Assembly: GCA_947359465.1 (NCBI GenBank)
Contig: OX375872.1
Span: 83,880,931-83,944,930, forward strand
DNA from: Metellina segmentata
Taxonomy: Eukaryota; Arthropoda; Arachnida; Araneae; Tetragnathidae
Direction: 5' to 3'
Length of the DNA: 64,000 bases
Under the pieces are notes generated by a model that saw only the letters and a list, made by a program, of their open reading frames with translations, did not search any database and had not been told where the DNA came from. Positions 13,034 to 25,195 of this stretch are shown here, one piece after another. Within the stretch, counting starts at the first letter, position 1. Each line of letters begins with the position of its first letter. Position numbers and translations under genes: made by a program.

Positions 13034-13186
13034 TTACCCTCCAAGTACTTTCAACGACATATCTCGTCAACAAGATATTGCGTTTTTTTTTATTATGACG
13101 AGATATCTCGTTCATCAAGTCATCAAGATCTGGTCAGCTCTGGTAATGACGAAATACATTGGCCAGACAACCACCAGGAAGGTTAA
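13034..13186. mobile_element. TTAA-type MITE, nearly palindromic (copy 2)
   Basis: Same family as 11052-11206. The right edge keeps TTAA (13183) with ACCACCAGGAAGG; the left edge is TTACCCTCCAAGTACTTTCA. Inside are CATATCTCGTCA and ATGACGAGATATCTCGT. It lies about 1.8 kb from copy 1. Confidence 0.72.
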
Positions 13187-13559
13187 AAATCTCGTTTTTT
13201 AGAACTCACATGATATAATTAATTTTCAAACCTATGTATTATTCATTAAAACCAATAAGTTACGCTTGGTTCTCTTCAATGTACAAGAATGTATTCTAAG
13301 TCATATATTTGTTACTTTTTACTTTCGTTTTGAAAAAATCAGCACCTTTACACAGAAGAATAAAATATTTAAGGTTTCCTTTTATTCTGCAATATTCACG
13401 TTCGAAAAAAATATGGCTTCGGTGTACGTGCACATCATTCTCCGGGACTTCTTTTTCCGTGCAGCAATTTTTCTCTTTCAGATAAGCATTATTTATAAGG
13501 CCGGTCCCGAGATCTCCTTAAAAATGTAAGAACTAGTCTGATGACTTAACTTTTCTCTT

Positions 13560-14045
13560 AACTGAGTTCCTAGCCGCGATGACCATCATCCTTAACCATA
13601 ATAAAACAGCGGTTATGACGGAGCCTCGGCCAAGCTACCTGCCATAAATTAGGAGCAAAGAAATAACCGATGCTTTGCTCATAATGTTGACAACATCCAT
13701 AAAAATGATGACGCCTTTGAAGGAATGCCGCAGTGCGAGCGATTTCTTTGCAAGGAAAGCGTACGAATCAAAGGGACATGTTTAATCCCTATTCATTAAA
13801 GGAAGGCTTGATGTTGCTGAGATATTCATTACAGGGAAGGAAATACATTTATGTGAACGCATGTGGAGCACTGTGAGTGAAGAAAGGGATGGGATTGCCT
13901 ACATGAGAGAGAAACGTTACGCTGGCAAAGAGGAAATTTGCAGCTTTGTTCTGGAGCTTTTCCCTCGAGTATGGAATCGTTGTAACTGTTTGACATAAAG
14001 TACTTTCATCCATGTGTAGTGGATTAATTTCATGATTTAACATTT
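13560..14045. other. GC-richer unassigned block
   Basis: This is distinctly less AT-rich than its surroundings, and the minus strand has an open 64-codon frame (14043-13849) with no recognised domain. It could be a conserved non-coding element, an unrecognised exon or old repeat DNA. Confidence 0.3.
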
Positions 14046-14483
14046 AAGACACCCCATTGCTATTCCTTGAGAACAATGACTGAAGTAGAATTAATAAGTT
14101 TATTCAGAAAAAGAATACCTTTTGTGATAAATAATAATTGCAACACACGAGAAACTGAAGGCATTGAAAGTAGGGATAATAATAACGGATTATATTACTC
14201 TGAAATACACTATCAAATTCATATAAGCCGTTTAAAGCCAAAGTGGTGTAAGTCCGTTAAACATTGTTGTGGGATATAGACTTTTGGTTGAATAGTAGCC
14301 ATATAGCTTCATTGACTGAATAATCTTGTGCTGCCATCTGTGTGGTTATTTGGGGAATTACGAGTTACACCACCTTTCCTATAAGTAGTTTTCCATATTC
14401 AGAATTTGTTACCAGCATTAACTCAGAATTTTCAGAAAGTGCGCTTAACCACTTTGACTTCAAAAGGCTCATATATAAACACA

Positions 14484-14730
14484 CAAAAATATCTAAAAAG
14501 TTCAAATGCAAACAGTAAAGGGCCAAGAAAAAACGCCAAAAAAGCAAAGAACCAAACAGCAGGGATGTAGTTAACTGGAAAACGAAAGTCAGAACTGCCC
14601 TTTTTTGTTTTCTTAATTGTTTAAATTTCCTTTTGAATTTTTAAAATTTTATGTGTACGCAAAAATATCTAAAAAGTTAAAATGCAAACAGTAAAGGGCC
14701 AATTCGAAACGATAAAAAAGCGCAGAACCA
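14484..14730 (+). repeat. 176-bp direct duplication (two copies of a ~75-bp unit)
   Basis: CAAAAATATCTAAAAAGTT with a following AATGCAAACAGTAAAGGGCC stretch occurs at 14484 and again at 14660 with a few substitutions. Similarity fades after ~70 bases. Confidence 0.75.
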
Positions 14731-15032
14731 ATACCCACTATCGAATCCACGATTCAATTTTCCTTTGGAGAAACACTAGGTCTTGGGAAATGAAGCATTC
14801 AGCTGGACAATCAAAATGGATACTCGGACCTGTTAACTGTATCATCCATGTGAGTATAATTGATGATGATCAGACGTTATACGCTCGTGATGATATTACT
14901 AACACAGACAATGTCAAGGTCTATTGGTCGATACCGTGCATTTATTTTTGAGCGGGAAATAAAACGTGATTCGTTCCTGCGTGATTCGGCTGTCCCTTGG
15001 CAGGTGGAATGGAATGTTTTGTTATTCGTGAG

Positions 15033-15047
15033 GTTGCTATTAGCAAC
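15033..15047. promoter_or_regulatory. Palindromic RFX X-box-like site
   Basis: GTTGCTATTAGCAAC is a perfect inverted repeat around one base; with flanks the palindrome is AGGTTGCTATTAGCAACCT. It fits the RFX X-box form (GTNRCC-N-RGYAAC style), typical of cilia-gene promoters. It lies in a GC-richer patch, but no neighbouring gene was recognised. Confidence 0.35.
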
Positions 15048-15191
15048 CTTCACCAGACGCCTGAAACCACTTCTAGATGCCATCGAGTCGAACAAAAACC
15101 CTTATTGAAGACATCCATCTGCCTAGATTATTTTAAAGCGATCATTGAGTATTTAATATTTGTTTTTGAAGTTCAGTGGAGTTCGCTTTAA

Positions 15192-16700
15192 ACAAGTGCT
15201 ATCATCATAAATTAAAGTATACTAGTAATACAGTTAAAAAGCTCATCGATCTAGCTTAAGACTAAAACTATAGAACAACCATCAGATGAAACTCATGTAA
15301 ACAAATTAGGACAGCTTAGATTTTATTAAATACCACAGTCATCAGCCTCACTAGTGAAAACTATTGTGGATTTAAAAAGTGATAAATGCCTATGGATTAT
15401 AGAATCTGTAGTCATTCTAGAGGTTATAACAGCGTATACTTTTATGACCAGAACTGTAATCATTAACAAATGAGTGTGTGGGGACTCAAATAAATTATTT
15501 TTATGTTATTATATTGATTTGCTTTCAGATATACTTTGAATGGATTATACAGAAAATTAACACGATGCCTCCATGATAATAATTGAAAATTTTCTAAAGT
15601 TTTTAAGAGGGAGCTAAGTTTTTAAACAAATGGGGATTTCTTATTCCATTCCACTCTATTCAGAAAGTGTATGTGCGTGTTCTGATACGTAAATCTCCAG
15701 TTTGATTGAAATTGTACAACGTTTAGAAAGAAACTATTTAGAATAGATTTTCACCCATTCAAATTTTTCAAAAAGTACTTGAGATACTTCAAACCATTGA
15801 GTAAAATATCGGCATTAATCGCGATTGTTAACACATACTGATTTTAATTCCTCTCATATTCCTAAATTCAAATTCAAGGGTTGCTATTTCATCTTAGAAA
15901 AAGTCGTCAAAATATTATATTTTGCTCTTGAAGAACCCTTATTCCATTTCAATAGAAATATCAAACCCATGTCTTCAATTAGATAAACCGAATGTGTATA
16001 ATATGGTTATGAAACTCATATTACTTAGCGGAGATAAATTATTTTTATTCTGTTTGATTACAAGTATTTTAAGATCGAAAATATTTATAGAAAAAGTAAT
16101 ACTTCCGTTTTGCTTGGATATGGAAAATGTATGGAAAATGAATTTTAAAGTAGTTTAGAATTGAAATATTTAGTAAAAATTTCATTACTCTCTCTCTAAT
16201 AGAAGTTATACTAAAGCAATCCTGAAAGAAATTCAGAAATTCTGTAAGCATTGCTGAAATAAAATAAAAAACGTTTCACTTCACGAATAACTTGTCGTTA
16301 AGGCTAGACGTTCCAAAGCAGTCTCTTGCGAATTGAACGTTCTAATATTAAAACTATTTTACTGCTTATAATCAAATTTCAAACGCTCTTTGCAATTCGC
16401 TCTGGCGTTTGGAGCAGCTTGTCCATCATTGGACCTTGCGCCATAAAACCCAAACCTACCAACAAACCAACCTTGGTTTCCTTAACATAAATCTTCTGTT
16501 TTCTTGATAAAAAAGTGAACTGAAGAATGTGATATTTGGTAAAGATATGCGTCCTTCACTTTTGCTAAATTATATAAAATGGATTAGTTTGAATTTAAAT
16601 TTTTGAAAGAAAATATCTTTTCATTTACAATACTCTCTCATAAAACTAAATATTTCGGAATACAGTGTCTTTCATTAGAGTTTAAGTATTAATTACATCG
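15192..16700. other. AT-rich non-coding stretch
   Basis: No gene recognised. A ~34-bp motif around 15262-15296 (including CAACCATCAG) resembles one at 19638-19672. Confidence 0.4.
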
Positions 16701-16729
16701 AACAAGTTGCTTGAATACAGTTTGGATAT

Positions 16730-17020
16730 GTGTTATAATCGCGCCTATTCTCCGTTACTTTAAAATAAACGCAAAATCTAAGAGAAGCCAAACCTGATAG
16801 ACGGTCTACCCCATTCTCAACCATGAAACGATCTGCCATCGTCAATCTGCTACGATCGACGCAACGATCTTTCCCTACTTCAGTTGAGGCAAGTAATATG
16901 TTGAGGATAAGGGGGAAATCGAAACACAAAGCGGAAGTGAAGTGGAAAAATAAGCTCAGCGTTGGGATGGCGGATGTTGCTGCCCAAAGAACAGGAGCGG
17001 GAAATGAGGCATAGCTTTAA
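16730..17020. other. GC-richer unassigned block with a 63-codon plus-strand frame
   Basis: A basic, Ser-rich open frame at 16823-17014 and an overlapping minus-strand frame lie in a local rise of GC. No domain or splice structure is evident. It may be a non-coding conserved element or repeat. Confidence 0.25.
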
Positions 17021-18136
17021 GACGCTTCGTTAGAAGTAATGGAGATCATTGATTTTTAACATGAAATATTACACTTTTAAAGCGATATTTATTTCGTAAT
17101 AAAACGAAGCTAGCACCAAAAGAAAAATTATTTATTCATAAAATTTATTTTTATTTACTCTAAGTATATAAATTGAAATATAGATGTATTTATTTGACTA
17201 ATTAGACACAATAAAATATTTTCTAATAGAAGGTTTCTTGTTATAATGGGCACACTTATTTTTTAGGTGTATATAAATTCTCATAAAATAAAAATATATT
17301 CAACATCTTTTCACCCTTTTTTGATGTAAGGAATGATTTTGCGGCTAACTGTTAAAAATATAATTGCTAAATTATTTATTCGGAATCACCTTCAAAATAT
17401 TTTCTGTAAATTACTTTCCAAATAGACTGTCCCAGTTTTTGTGTCTTTAAGGCTGAATTAGGATAATGAACTTTGATAGCTTAGTAGTTATTTTTAAAAA
17501 GTGATGGAACCAAAACAACAATGCTTCTAAAACTAACTTTATAACTGAAAAATTAGTCTCTAATCATGTTCAAAGTGATGATATGAGACTTGATATATAA
17601 AGCATTGTATGCATGATATATAAAGAATTGTATCGAGTAAAATGCTCAATGATTTTATAACATTGAACTATTTTTCTTCGAGTTTTTACCTTTCAGTTAG
17701 CAGAGGAAAATAATTTTTGATAAATACACATTGAGAGATAAATAAAAGAGAGAAGCGGAATATTCAATAAAATATTGATTTAACAATGGTCAGTCTAAAC
17801 AAGTAATCAAGTACAATTAAATAACAATCATAGAGTTCATTATGTTCTGGATGAATATCACTACTTCACGGTATTAGGCATATGCATAGCTCATTGCTCA
17901 TAGCTCATCAAGTCCCACAATGACGGTAATGATAATTTTCCCAAATACGGAAAAGTTAATGCAATACATTTCGATTTTTAAAATTGGATATTTGTATTGA
18001 AGAATGCAGGTACTCAAGATTAGGAAGAAATATTCTTACATCTCTTAACGACATTTTAGTATTTTAAAATATTTCAGAATATCAAAAGCAATTCTATTTA
18101 TCTAAAAAAATCTTGTTAAATTTCTTATTTCTTCAA
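17021..18136. other. AT-rich non-coding stretch
   Basis: Nothing recognisable. Confidence 0.4.
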
Positions 18137-18415
18137 GGACTAGCAACCGGAGGTCTGCGAGTTTGAAACTCGATCCAAACAAAAATTGCAGTATACGTGA
18201 GGGGCTAGCGCACGTTAAATCTGCGTGACTTCAAATGTCCACACGTTGGCATGGTGTGGAAGTTTAGAGAGTAAGGTGACAGCTTAGGTGCTTACCTCGT
18301 CACCTGACCTTGGTATAAAATTACTAGGTCTTTCCCTTTGGGATTGATCCTAGACCGTTGCCAGCGGTCCATTGTGTTGCTTCATTTCTACGTAAATTCA
18401 ACTACAAACTACCTT
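18137..18415 (+). mobile_element. tRNA-derived SINE (family A)
   Basis: Box B-like head (GCGAGTTTGAAACTCGATCC), CACACGTTGGCATGGTGTGG block, TCTTTCCCTTTGGGATTGAT block and a degraded CTAC tail near 18405. The box A end is eroded. Confidence 0.75.
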
Positions 18416-20595
18416 TCAATCGTTTCGCATAACTTGTTTAATTTCGTGAGACACATTTTCATGTAAATATTGCTGTAGGCATTTATTTCCATTCCTATTT
18501 CTGATGTCTTTCCTATTTCTGATCAGACCATGTTCTCATTGGCTCTAATTCGCGGTTAGACATTTTGAGAGTTAAAAGAATTAAAATAAATTTGAAAATT
18601 CGCGGTACTCAAGTGATCTATAAAATCCGATTAGTTTCAGAACTTTTCTAAAGAGAAAGGTGACTTTTATTATTTCCGTTTAAACATAACTGCCATCTCT
18701 GTGAATCTATTCTCTGAAAAATAAAACGTGTATCATATGTGATTAAAATGTCAATGGAGGTGGAGGCCATTATTATCTTTACGAATTACCAAGAAATGAT
18801 GTAAAGATGCTTCTAAGCATATTATTTTATTACATTTCAACTTGTTTCCAAAAGATGCATAAACTTTTTAACGAGAGGTTATTTGACTATTCTGTTTAGA
18901 CATGTATCTGTTTATTTTAACCGCAACCACAAATTTTGTAATGTGGTATTTTCCATCAATGTGCCATTACATGATCTAAGCCTTTAGAATTAAAAAAAAA
19001 ATGATTAACCCAAATTTAGAAGTATTTTTAATGACTCTTTTAAAAATACGTTGTTTATAAAATTAAAGATTTCTCTTCTAAAGCAAGGATGGAGGGATAT
19101 GTTCAATAACGATAAAGAGTTTTCTCCTATAACAAGGAGTTGTACTGCAACAACAATAAAGGCAGATTGTAACCATTGGATCGTTTTTCAGTGATGAAAT
19201 GTTCTTAGATTACACAAATTATTTTTGTAAGATATGTATACGACTTGTCAGGAGAAAGTTACAAAGTGGAAAATTCTGTGAAGTGGGAAAATGATATACA
19301 TATATTGTTTGGTTGAAATTCTCACATGAACTTTTAATAGCATTTAATTAATGATGATAGTGTATAGATAATTTACTAGTATCAAATATTTCCAATTTCC
19401 AGATTCTGGAAATATTTCCATTCTCTATGGGGGTTTGGTTTTGGAAATGCGAATGATACGACTGCAGCCTATTTTCAAACACTTGTTGAAGCTATGAAAT
19501 TTTTGGGTGATACATGTTTATCTTTTCAATTACTGAGAATTCAAAATAGTTAGAATATTTTTATTACTGAGTTCTTATGGTATTGACTTTATGATGCCAC
19601 TCCGCTCTAAAACCCCCCATCGAGTCTTTTAAGAGAGCAAAACTGTGAAGCAACCATCAGGGAAAACTCACGGCAATTCGTATGCGGTGCTATTTAACAG
19701 AACAGGACTGGCGAAAATTGAAGGTGGACGAAAAAAGAATGAAGAGTCGTAAATTGGTTCCATAAAACATTTTCAAATTTTATGTTCTCGATTATCCGAT
19801 GTTCGGAAACGAATTTAGAGGAAAGGGAAATGATTACAAAGTACCAGTTGGAAACCATTTAGATGCATATTCGTGCTACACTAATGATCTTCTCCGGCAC
19901 GTATTTGAATTTTGATTCTGTTCCGCTTTCTAATGAATACAACATAAAAAATGAGGAAGCACTTGGATGAATTATTTTAAATCAATTTTTGCACCGAAGT
20001 CGAAAAAAGTAATTAAAAGAGATAAAGTGAAGTGATGAGCGGAAACTATTTTTATTTTTCAAAGCTTAAAGAGTACAGTATTAAATACAGTATTCCTTAC
20101 AGTATTAAAAAACATGAAATGAAAGGAAAGTACACTTTGGTGTGTAAGTCAGAAAGGGTGCAATATTGGTAAATATCTTATATACAAACTAGGATTAGTA
20201 AATTTAAGTAGTGACTAAATTTATAATGAGTGCCATTTTTACATGAAAGAGACTACTTTGAAAAAATGAGCTTCGCACTATTATTTGTTACACTAGCTTA
20301 ACAATGTGCCTAAAGAAAGCATTTTATTTTTACGCAAATATCACGCCTTGAGTTTTGAAGTAAAGTTTCCTGAATCAAGGAGATGTTCAGATCTATTCAG
20401 ATTCTTCGCGTGTGGCTTGAATTTTTATGTAAGAATGCTTTAAAATTTAATCAAGGCGTGTAATAAGAAATGTGTTAATTATTTCGTAATCTAGATTGGT
20501 TTATAGATTCAGTAACTATACGCTGGTTTTAAAGAAAGCATGAAAATGACCCCACGGAAAAGAGTTAGTAATATCTATGTGCCATTAGATTGTTC
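18416..20595. other. AT-rich non-coding stretch
   Basis: No gene recognised. A GC-richer patch at about 19605-19760 has no coding frame; it shares a motif with 15262. Confidence 0.4.
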
Positions 20596-20610
20596 TCAAA
20601 CACTCGAGGA

Positions 20611-20702
20611 TTGTTTAGGTATTTTTTTACTTGACGTCACTCTCGAGTAACATAACGGACTATTGACGACGGTCTGAGATCAACCCCAAAGGGAAAGATC
20701 CG
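20611..20702 (-). mobile_element. 5'-truncated SINE tail copy with target duplication
   Basis: The 92-bp copy of the 3' part of SINE family A starts (in SINE sense) at CGGATCTTTCC. It is flanked by TCAAACACTCGAGGA (20596-20610) and TCAAAAACTCGAGGA (20703-20717), a 15-bp duplication with one mismatch. Confidence 0.8.
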
Positions 20703-20754
20703 TCAAAAACTCGAGGAAGAAAGAACTCTTAATTAGTTTATTAATAATTCTACA

Positions 20755-20890
20755 GGTAGGTAGTTGAATTCACGTCACACCGAAGCATTACAATGGGCTA
20801 TTGTTGACGATACGAGATCAATCCCGAAAGGAAAGATCTGAGGATAACACTTGGTCATTTTGAACCAGGCCATTTGACGAAATAACTTTA
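20755..20890 (-). mobile_element. SINE family A fragment (3' part)
   Basis: TAGGTAGGTAG tail, the ACGTCACACCGAAGCA region, the AAAGATCTGAGGATAAC block and the start of the region beyond it. It lies about 50 bp from the truncated copy at 20611. Confidence 0.75.
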
Positions 20891-23783
20891 CAGACAGCGA
20901 ACATAATTTTTTTGCGATTAATTATATCAATGTATATTTGAATTACCGTAATACAAAAATTTAACTAAAAGCTTTTTGTTTTTTTGGTTAGTTAAACGTT
21001 AGTTTGTTATTAAAAACTCACAAATTAGTTCTTAACAACTTGAAAAGAATAGAAATATACATTAAAAGAAGAAACTTTAACATACATATTATATAGTTTG
21101 ACTTAGGTACTAAAGTGCAAGTGTTTTTAATTCAATGTTCAATAAAATAATATTGAAGAATGAAAGTTTTAAATAAACTTTCGATTTTAAAGCATCAAAG
21201 ATTAGTTTAAATTTATCTAATTTCTTCAAAATTATACACACAGATACTGTAGTTTAGCGAGGAGGATATAAACAATCATTCGCAATTGGGTTTTCATAAA
21301 AAACCCTATTCAAAATAATTTTTTTAATCAATCGAACAAAATTTCTCAAAGTTAATAATAGTATACTTAAATATGCTTTACAAAAAACTTTATTTTCTAA
21401 ATAAAATAAATTTCATCGAAACAAATATCAATTAATATTTAATTGTTATTCTACATCTTTTCCATACTTGTAAACTGGTAACATTTTAACTCGTCTTGTA
21501 TCTTACGAACTTTCAGTAGAAAGCCAACAGAATAAGCCTTTAATTTAAATATTTATGCTAAATGAAATACTCCGAAAATGAAAAATTACCCAAAAGATAA
21601 TAAATAAATCTCTAAATATATCTTTGGAATACCAAACAATAAATACGTAATGTTTTCGATGAAATGAATGGGTAAATATTTCATTCAATTCTTCATTATC
21701 TAGTAAACTATAATTTTCTATTTAGGAGGTTTTTGGTTAAGGAACTAACTCTTTTCGTGAATCTTATTGTAAACCAAGAAACTCCAAACTTATGAAAACT
21801 TTTCTTTCCCAGAAGACTTGTGACCATTTTTTAACATTCATACTCTTTTCGTTAATTACAATATCTACAAAAAATATAAACCCAGTTTGTACATTACATG
21901 TGTTTTTTAAATACAAATTTCATTCAATGAAAAGTCCGATGCAAAAGCGTCTTGGAAGTCTTCGATTTTGTGAAGATTTGTGTTTTCATTGTTTACTCTT
22001 TTAAATAAGAAACTATTTTAAAAGGAGTGGAAATAAAAACTTACAACTGCATTAGTAGAGTCATGTGGGTGGTAGAGGGTAAAAAAACTGAAGCTGTAAT
22101 ATATTTAATTTTTAAATTCTTTTCTACTTCCAGGAAATTTCAAGTTTGTGCATGCTTAAATATCTATAAATATACAATATCGTCATAAAAACCATGACAT
22201 TAGGTTTTATAAATTATGCATTGTGTAGATTTGAAAACATAGCTACCTCTTAAACATCTTAACTCTTGAATAAAGTAAAAGATTGAGGATTTATTGATCA
22301 TTATAATTGATTTCGTAAAAACGTTTCACAATTGCTTTTTAGTAATCAAGATGAAAACAGCTCTACCCTTTCCGAAATACGATTGAAGGATAAAACATGA
22401 TACAAATTAAAGATTAAAATCTGAGGTAAAATATGTTTATTTTTAAGTTTTCATTTGAATTCCACTTTGTTGAAAAACAGAAATAGCAATCGTTACATCT
22501 GTGAGGTGAAGGCAAGGTTTTCAAAGCTCTTAAAAAGTTAACAAAATTCAAGTGAATACTCACCCAAGAAAGAACACAAAAGCTCAGAAAATAGTTAAAA
22601 TGAAACAAGCACCAAAAAGAACCGCTCAGTTCCTTATCTGTGCAATTTGCTTTTGTTTCGAAACTTTTTCATAACAAATCTCATAAGGTCTTCCTCAGAG
22701 AGAGAGAGAGAGAGAAAGAGAAAGAGAGAGTATAAGAGCTAACTTCGGAGAAGAGCCGTAGGAACTAGGTATCGGAGTGGAAATAACCGTTACCGTTCAT
22801 GTGCTTGAGTAGTTTTCGCCAAAATAAAGGGAAAGTCGCCAAAACTTTCAAAGCCGCCAAATGAATTTTTTTACCCCCATCTAGAGCAAATTGGTAGTTT
22901 TCGCTTTCAAATGATCACCAGTGGTGTCTACCTGGACTATAAATTCTCTCTAAACAACATGGCGGTTTCGTAAACAAACCAAGCAAGTTTTCGATTAACG
23001 AGGCGTATCGATGTGTAAATAGAAAGTTTAGTTAATATTAAATGGAATCATATCCATGTTTTCGCGTCATTAACTTTTTTCATAACCGAGCAAATTTTAG
23101 GAGCTATTTTATGTGGTGTTTTCTGGAAACGCTTTGAGAAAAGAACATTTTTATTTCCCGAAAATATGGTATCCTACAGTCAAAAATTAATTTAGAGTAT
23201 TTGCGCAGTAAAAATATTTAGTTTATTTATCGAAGTACATTGGCAATTTACGTTTTTAGACCTAGCAGTATCATGCAAAGTAATAAATTATTACTTTTTG
23301 GAGTATGAAATTCTAAATGCTCCTAAGCTCTCATTGATTAATTTACTTGATACTGTATTAATTCCCGATGACAATTATAAAAGCGTTTTATCGTGTTGTA
23401 CTGCTCAAAGAAAGTGTTATAAAATTAAAAATGTTGTTCGGAAAATTTAAATGCTATACATATGAAAGATGCTAATAATTACAGTTACTGCGAATGACAA
23501 ATCTTGAAAGTTTAAGAATACAAAAAATTATTTTACTGAAGCAGATTCAGCAAAATAGTTTTATGAAATTTATTATTTTGCCACATGCAAGTGATTCAAA
23601 ATTTAAAACACCAATTCATGATACCTATGAATTTATGTAAATAAAGAAGAGAAGTAATAATCGAGCATTTTTTTAAATCCTACTAAACTAATCAAAAATA
23701 CTCCTCAATAATAGTCCCACAAACGAAAATGTTATTGTTTATTCAACCTCAATTTCAAGATACGTAAAAAAATCCTTAAAAAA
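20891..23783. other. AT-rich non-coding stretch
   Basis: No gene recognised. It contains a (GA)n run at 22697-22728. Confidence 0.4.
22697..22728 (+). repeat. (GA)n microsatellite
   Basis: GA dinucleotide run with two GAAA interruptions. Confidence 0.85.
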
Positions 23784-23844
23784 AAGAGAAAAATATTAAT
23801 CAGGATATTTAGCAGAATTTGAAAAGATGATCTTCTAATATTAG

Positions 23845-23918
<74 letters not shown>

Positions 23919-23979
23919 CTAATATTAGAAGATCATCTTTTCAAATTCTGCTAAATATCCTGATTAATATTTTTCTCTT
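23784..23979. repeat. Perfect 196-bp palindrome with (TA)35 core
   Basis: The left arm 23784-23846 (63 bp) and right arm 23917-23979 are exact reverse complements, and the 70-bp TA tract between them is self-complementary. It could be a foldback element, a cruciform/hairpin locus or an assembly join of inverted reads. Confidence 0.93.
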
Positions 23980-24164
23980 CAACCTTTATTTGTGAGAAGA
24001 AAATATTCGAAAATTATCACTTTATCATAGATATTAATGTAATGTAGGTATTCTTTTAAGGAAAGAAAGGGTTGGAAATAATTGTATTTGGTGTTGAATT
24101 GTAGGTTTTAAATTCGTACAAGTCCTTCATATTTGGCAGCCAAAGATAAGAAAAGGCACAAGTT

Positions 24165-24372
24165 AATACTGTCGTGGTCTCAAATTTTCACACGCTGGGG
24201 TGGTGTAGAGTTGGAGAGAGTGGTGCAAGATAGTGTTGACCTCGGAATCTGACTACGGTTCAAAATTACGAGGTGTTTTTTTCGGACTTTTCCCTCGGGG
24301 ATTGATCCCGGATTGCCGCAAATAGCCCGTTGTGTTACTCCAGTGCAATATTAATTCAACGATCTACCTACT
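24165..24372 (+). mobile_element. SINE family A, 5' truncated
   Basis: Begins within the body (GTCGTGGTCTCAAATTTTCA), keeps the TTTTCCCTCGGGGATTGATC and CCCGTTGTGTTACTCCAGTG blocks, and ends CTACCTACT. The tRNA-like head is missing. Confidence 0.78.
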
Positions 24373-24704
24373 CTTAAGCGATATACTTTTTAATCGTTGT
24401 AATAAATATAACTTGCAGGAATAACTAAAACATAGGTTTTATCCGTATTGTTATGATTAAGTAGTAAGTAACTCATAATGTTAGGGTTGAGTTGTTTTCC
24501 CAACGAGTTTAAATTCATGAACAGGGTAGTCCTGGAACCCTTTCATGGCCTGTTGAATTTGCAATTTTGTCTACAATCATAAGTCCCATGCTAAAAAACA
24601 ATCAGTATCAATTCAGTTTTCGTGACTTATTATACATTTATGACTGACAGTTTTCATGACCGTGATGACATTACAAACTACAATTTCATTCAACATAAAG
24701 TCAA

Positions 24705-24945
24705 TGGAAGTACTTAGGTATTTTAATTAACTTCTCACTGCAGCAACACAATGAGGTCGAGAGTCCACAAGGACAACACCTCATAATTTTCAACCTCGGT
24801 CAGATGAAGAGTTCACACCAGAGCTGCACCCCACTCTCCAAACTTCCACACCACGCCAAAGTGAGGACATTTGAGACCACGACAGATTTAACACGCAGTA
24901 TCTTTCTTTGTAATCGACGGAATTTGGTTGCAACATAGGGTTCAA
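24705..24945 (-). mobile_element. SINE family A, degraded
   Basis: Tail at 24715 (TTAGGTATTTTAATTAAC), CAAACTTCCACACCACGCCA and TGAGGACATTTGAGACCACG blocks, then a decayed box B end. There is a deletion near 24760-24775, where the GGTCCGGGATC block should be. Confidence 0.75.
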
Positions 24946-25061
24946 TAAAAAGAAACCTTTTGGATCAAAACTGAACGATTAATTTTTCAGTTGTTAATAA
25001 TTTCAAAATTTAACTATTTATAATTAGAAAATTAGGTTACTCATTAATTATTATTTACCTT

Positions 25062-25102
25062 AAAAAAAAAAGTAATAAAAAAAAAAAAAAAAAAAAATTA
25101 AA

Positions 25103-25156
<54 letters not shown>
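25062..25156 (+). repeat. A-rich tract followed by (TA)n
   Basis: Poly(A) with scattered T/G to ~25120, then a TA run to 25156. ORFs of Phe or Ile/Tyr on the minus strand are artefacts. Confidence 0.9.
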
Positions 25157-25161
<5 letters not shown>

Positions 25162-25195
25162 GTCGAAATTTGATGACTGTGAGTGAAGCAAGGTA

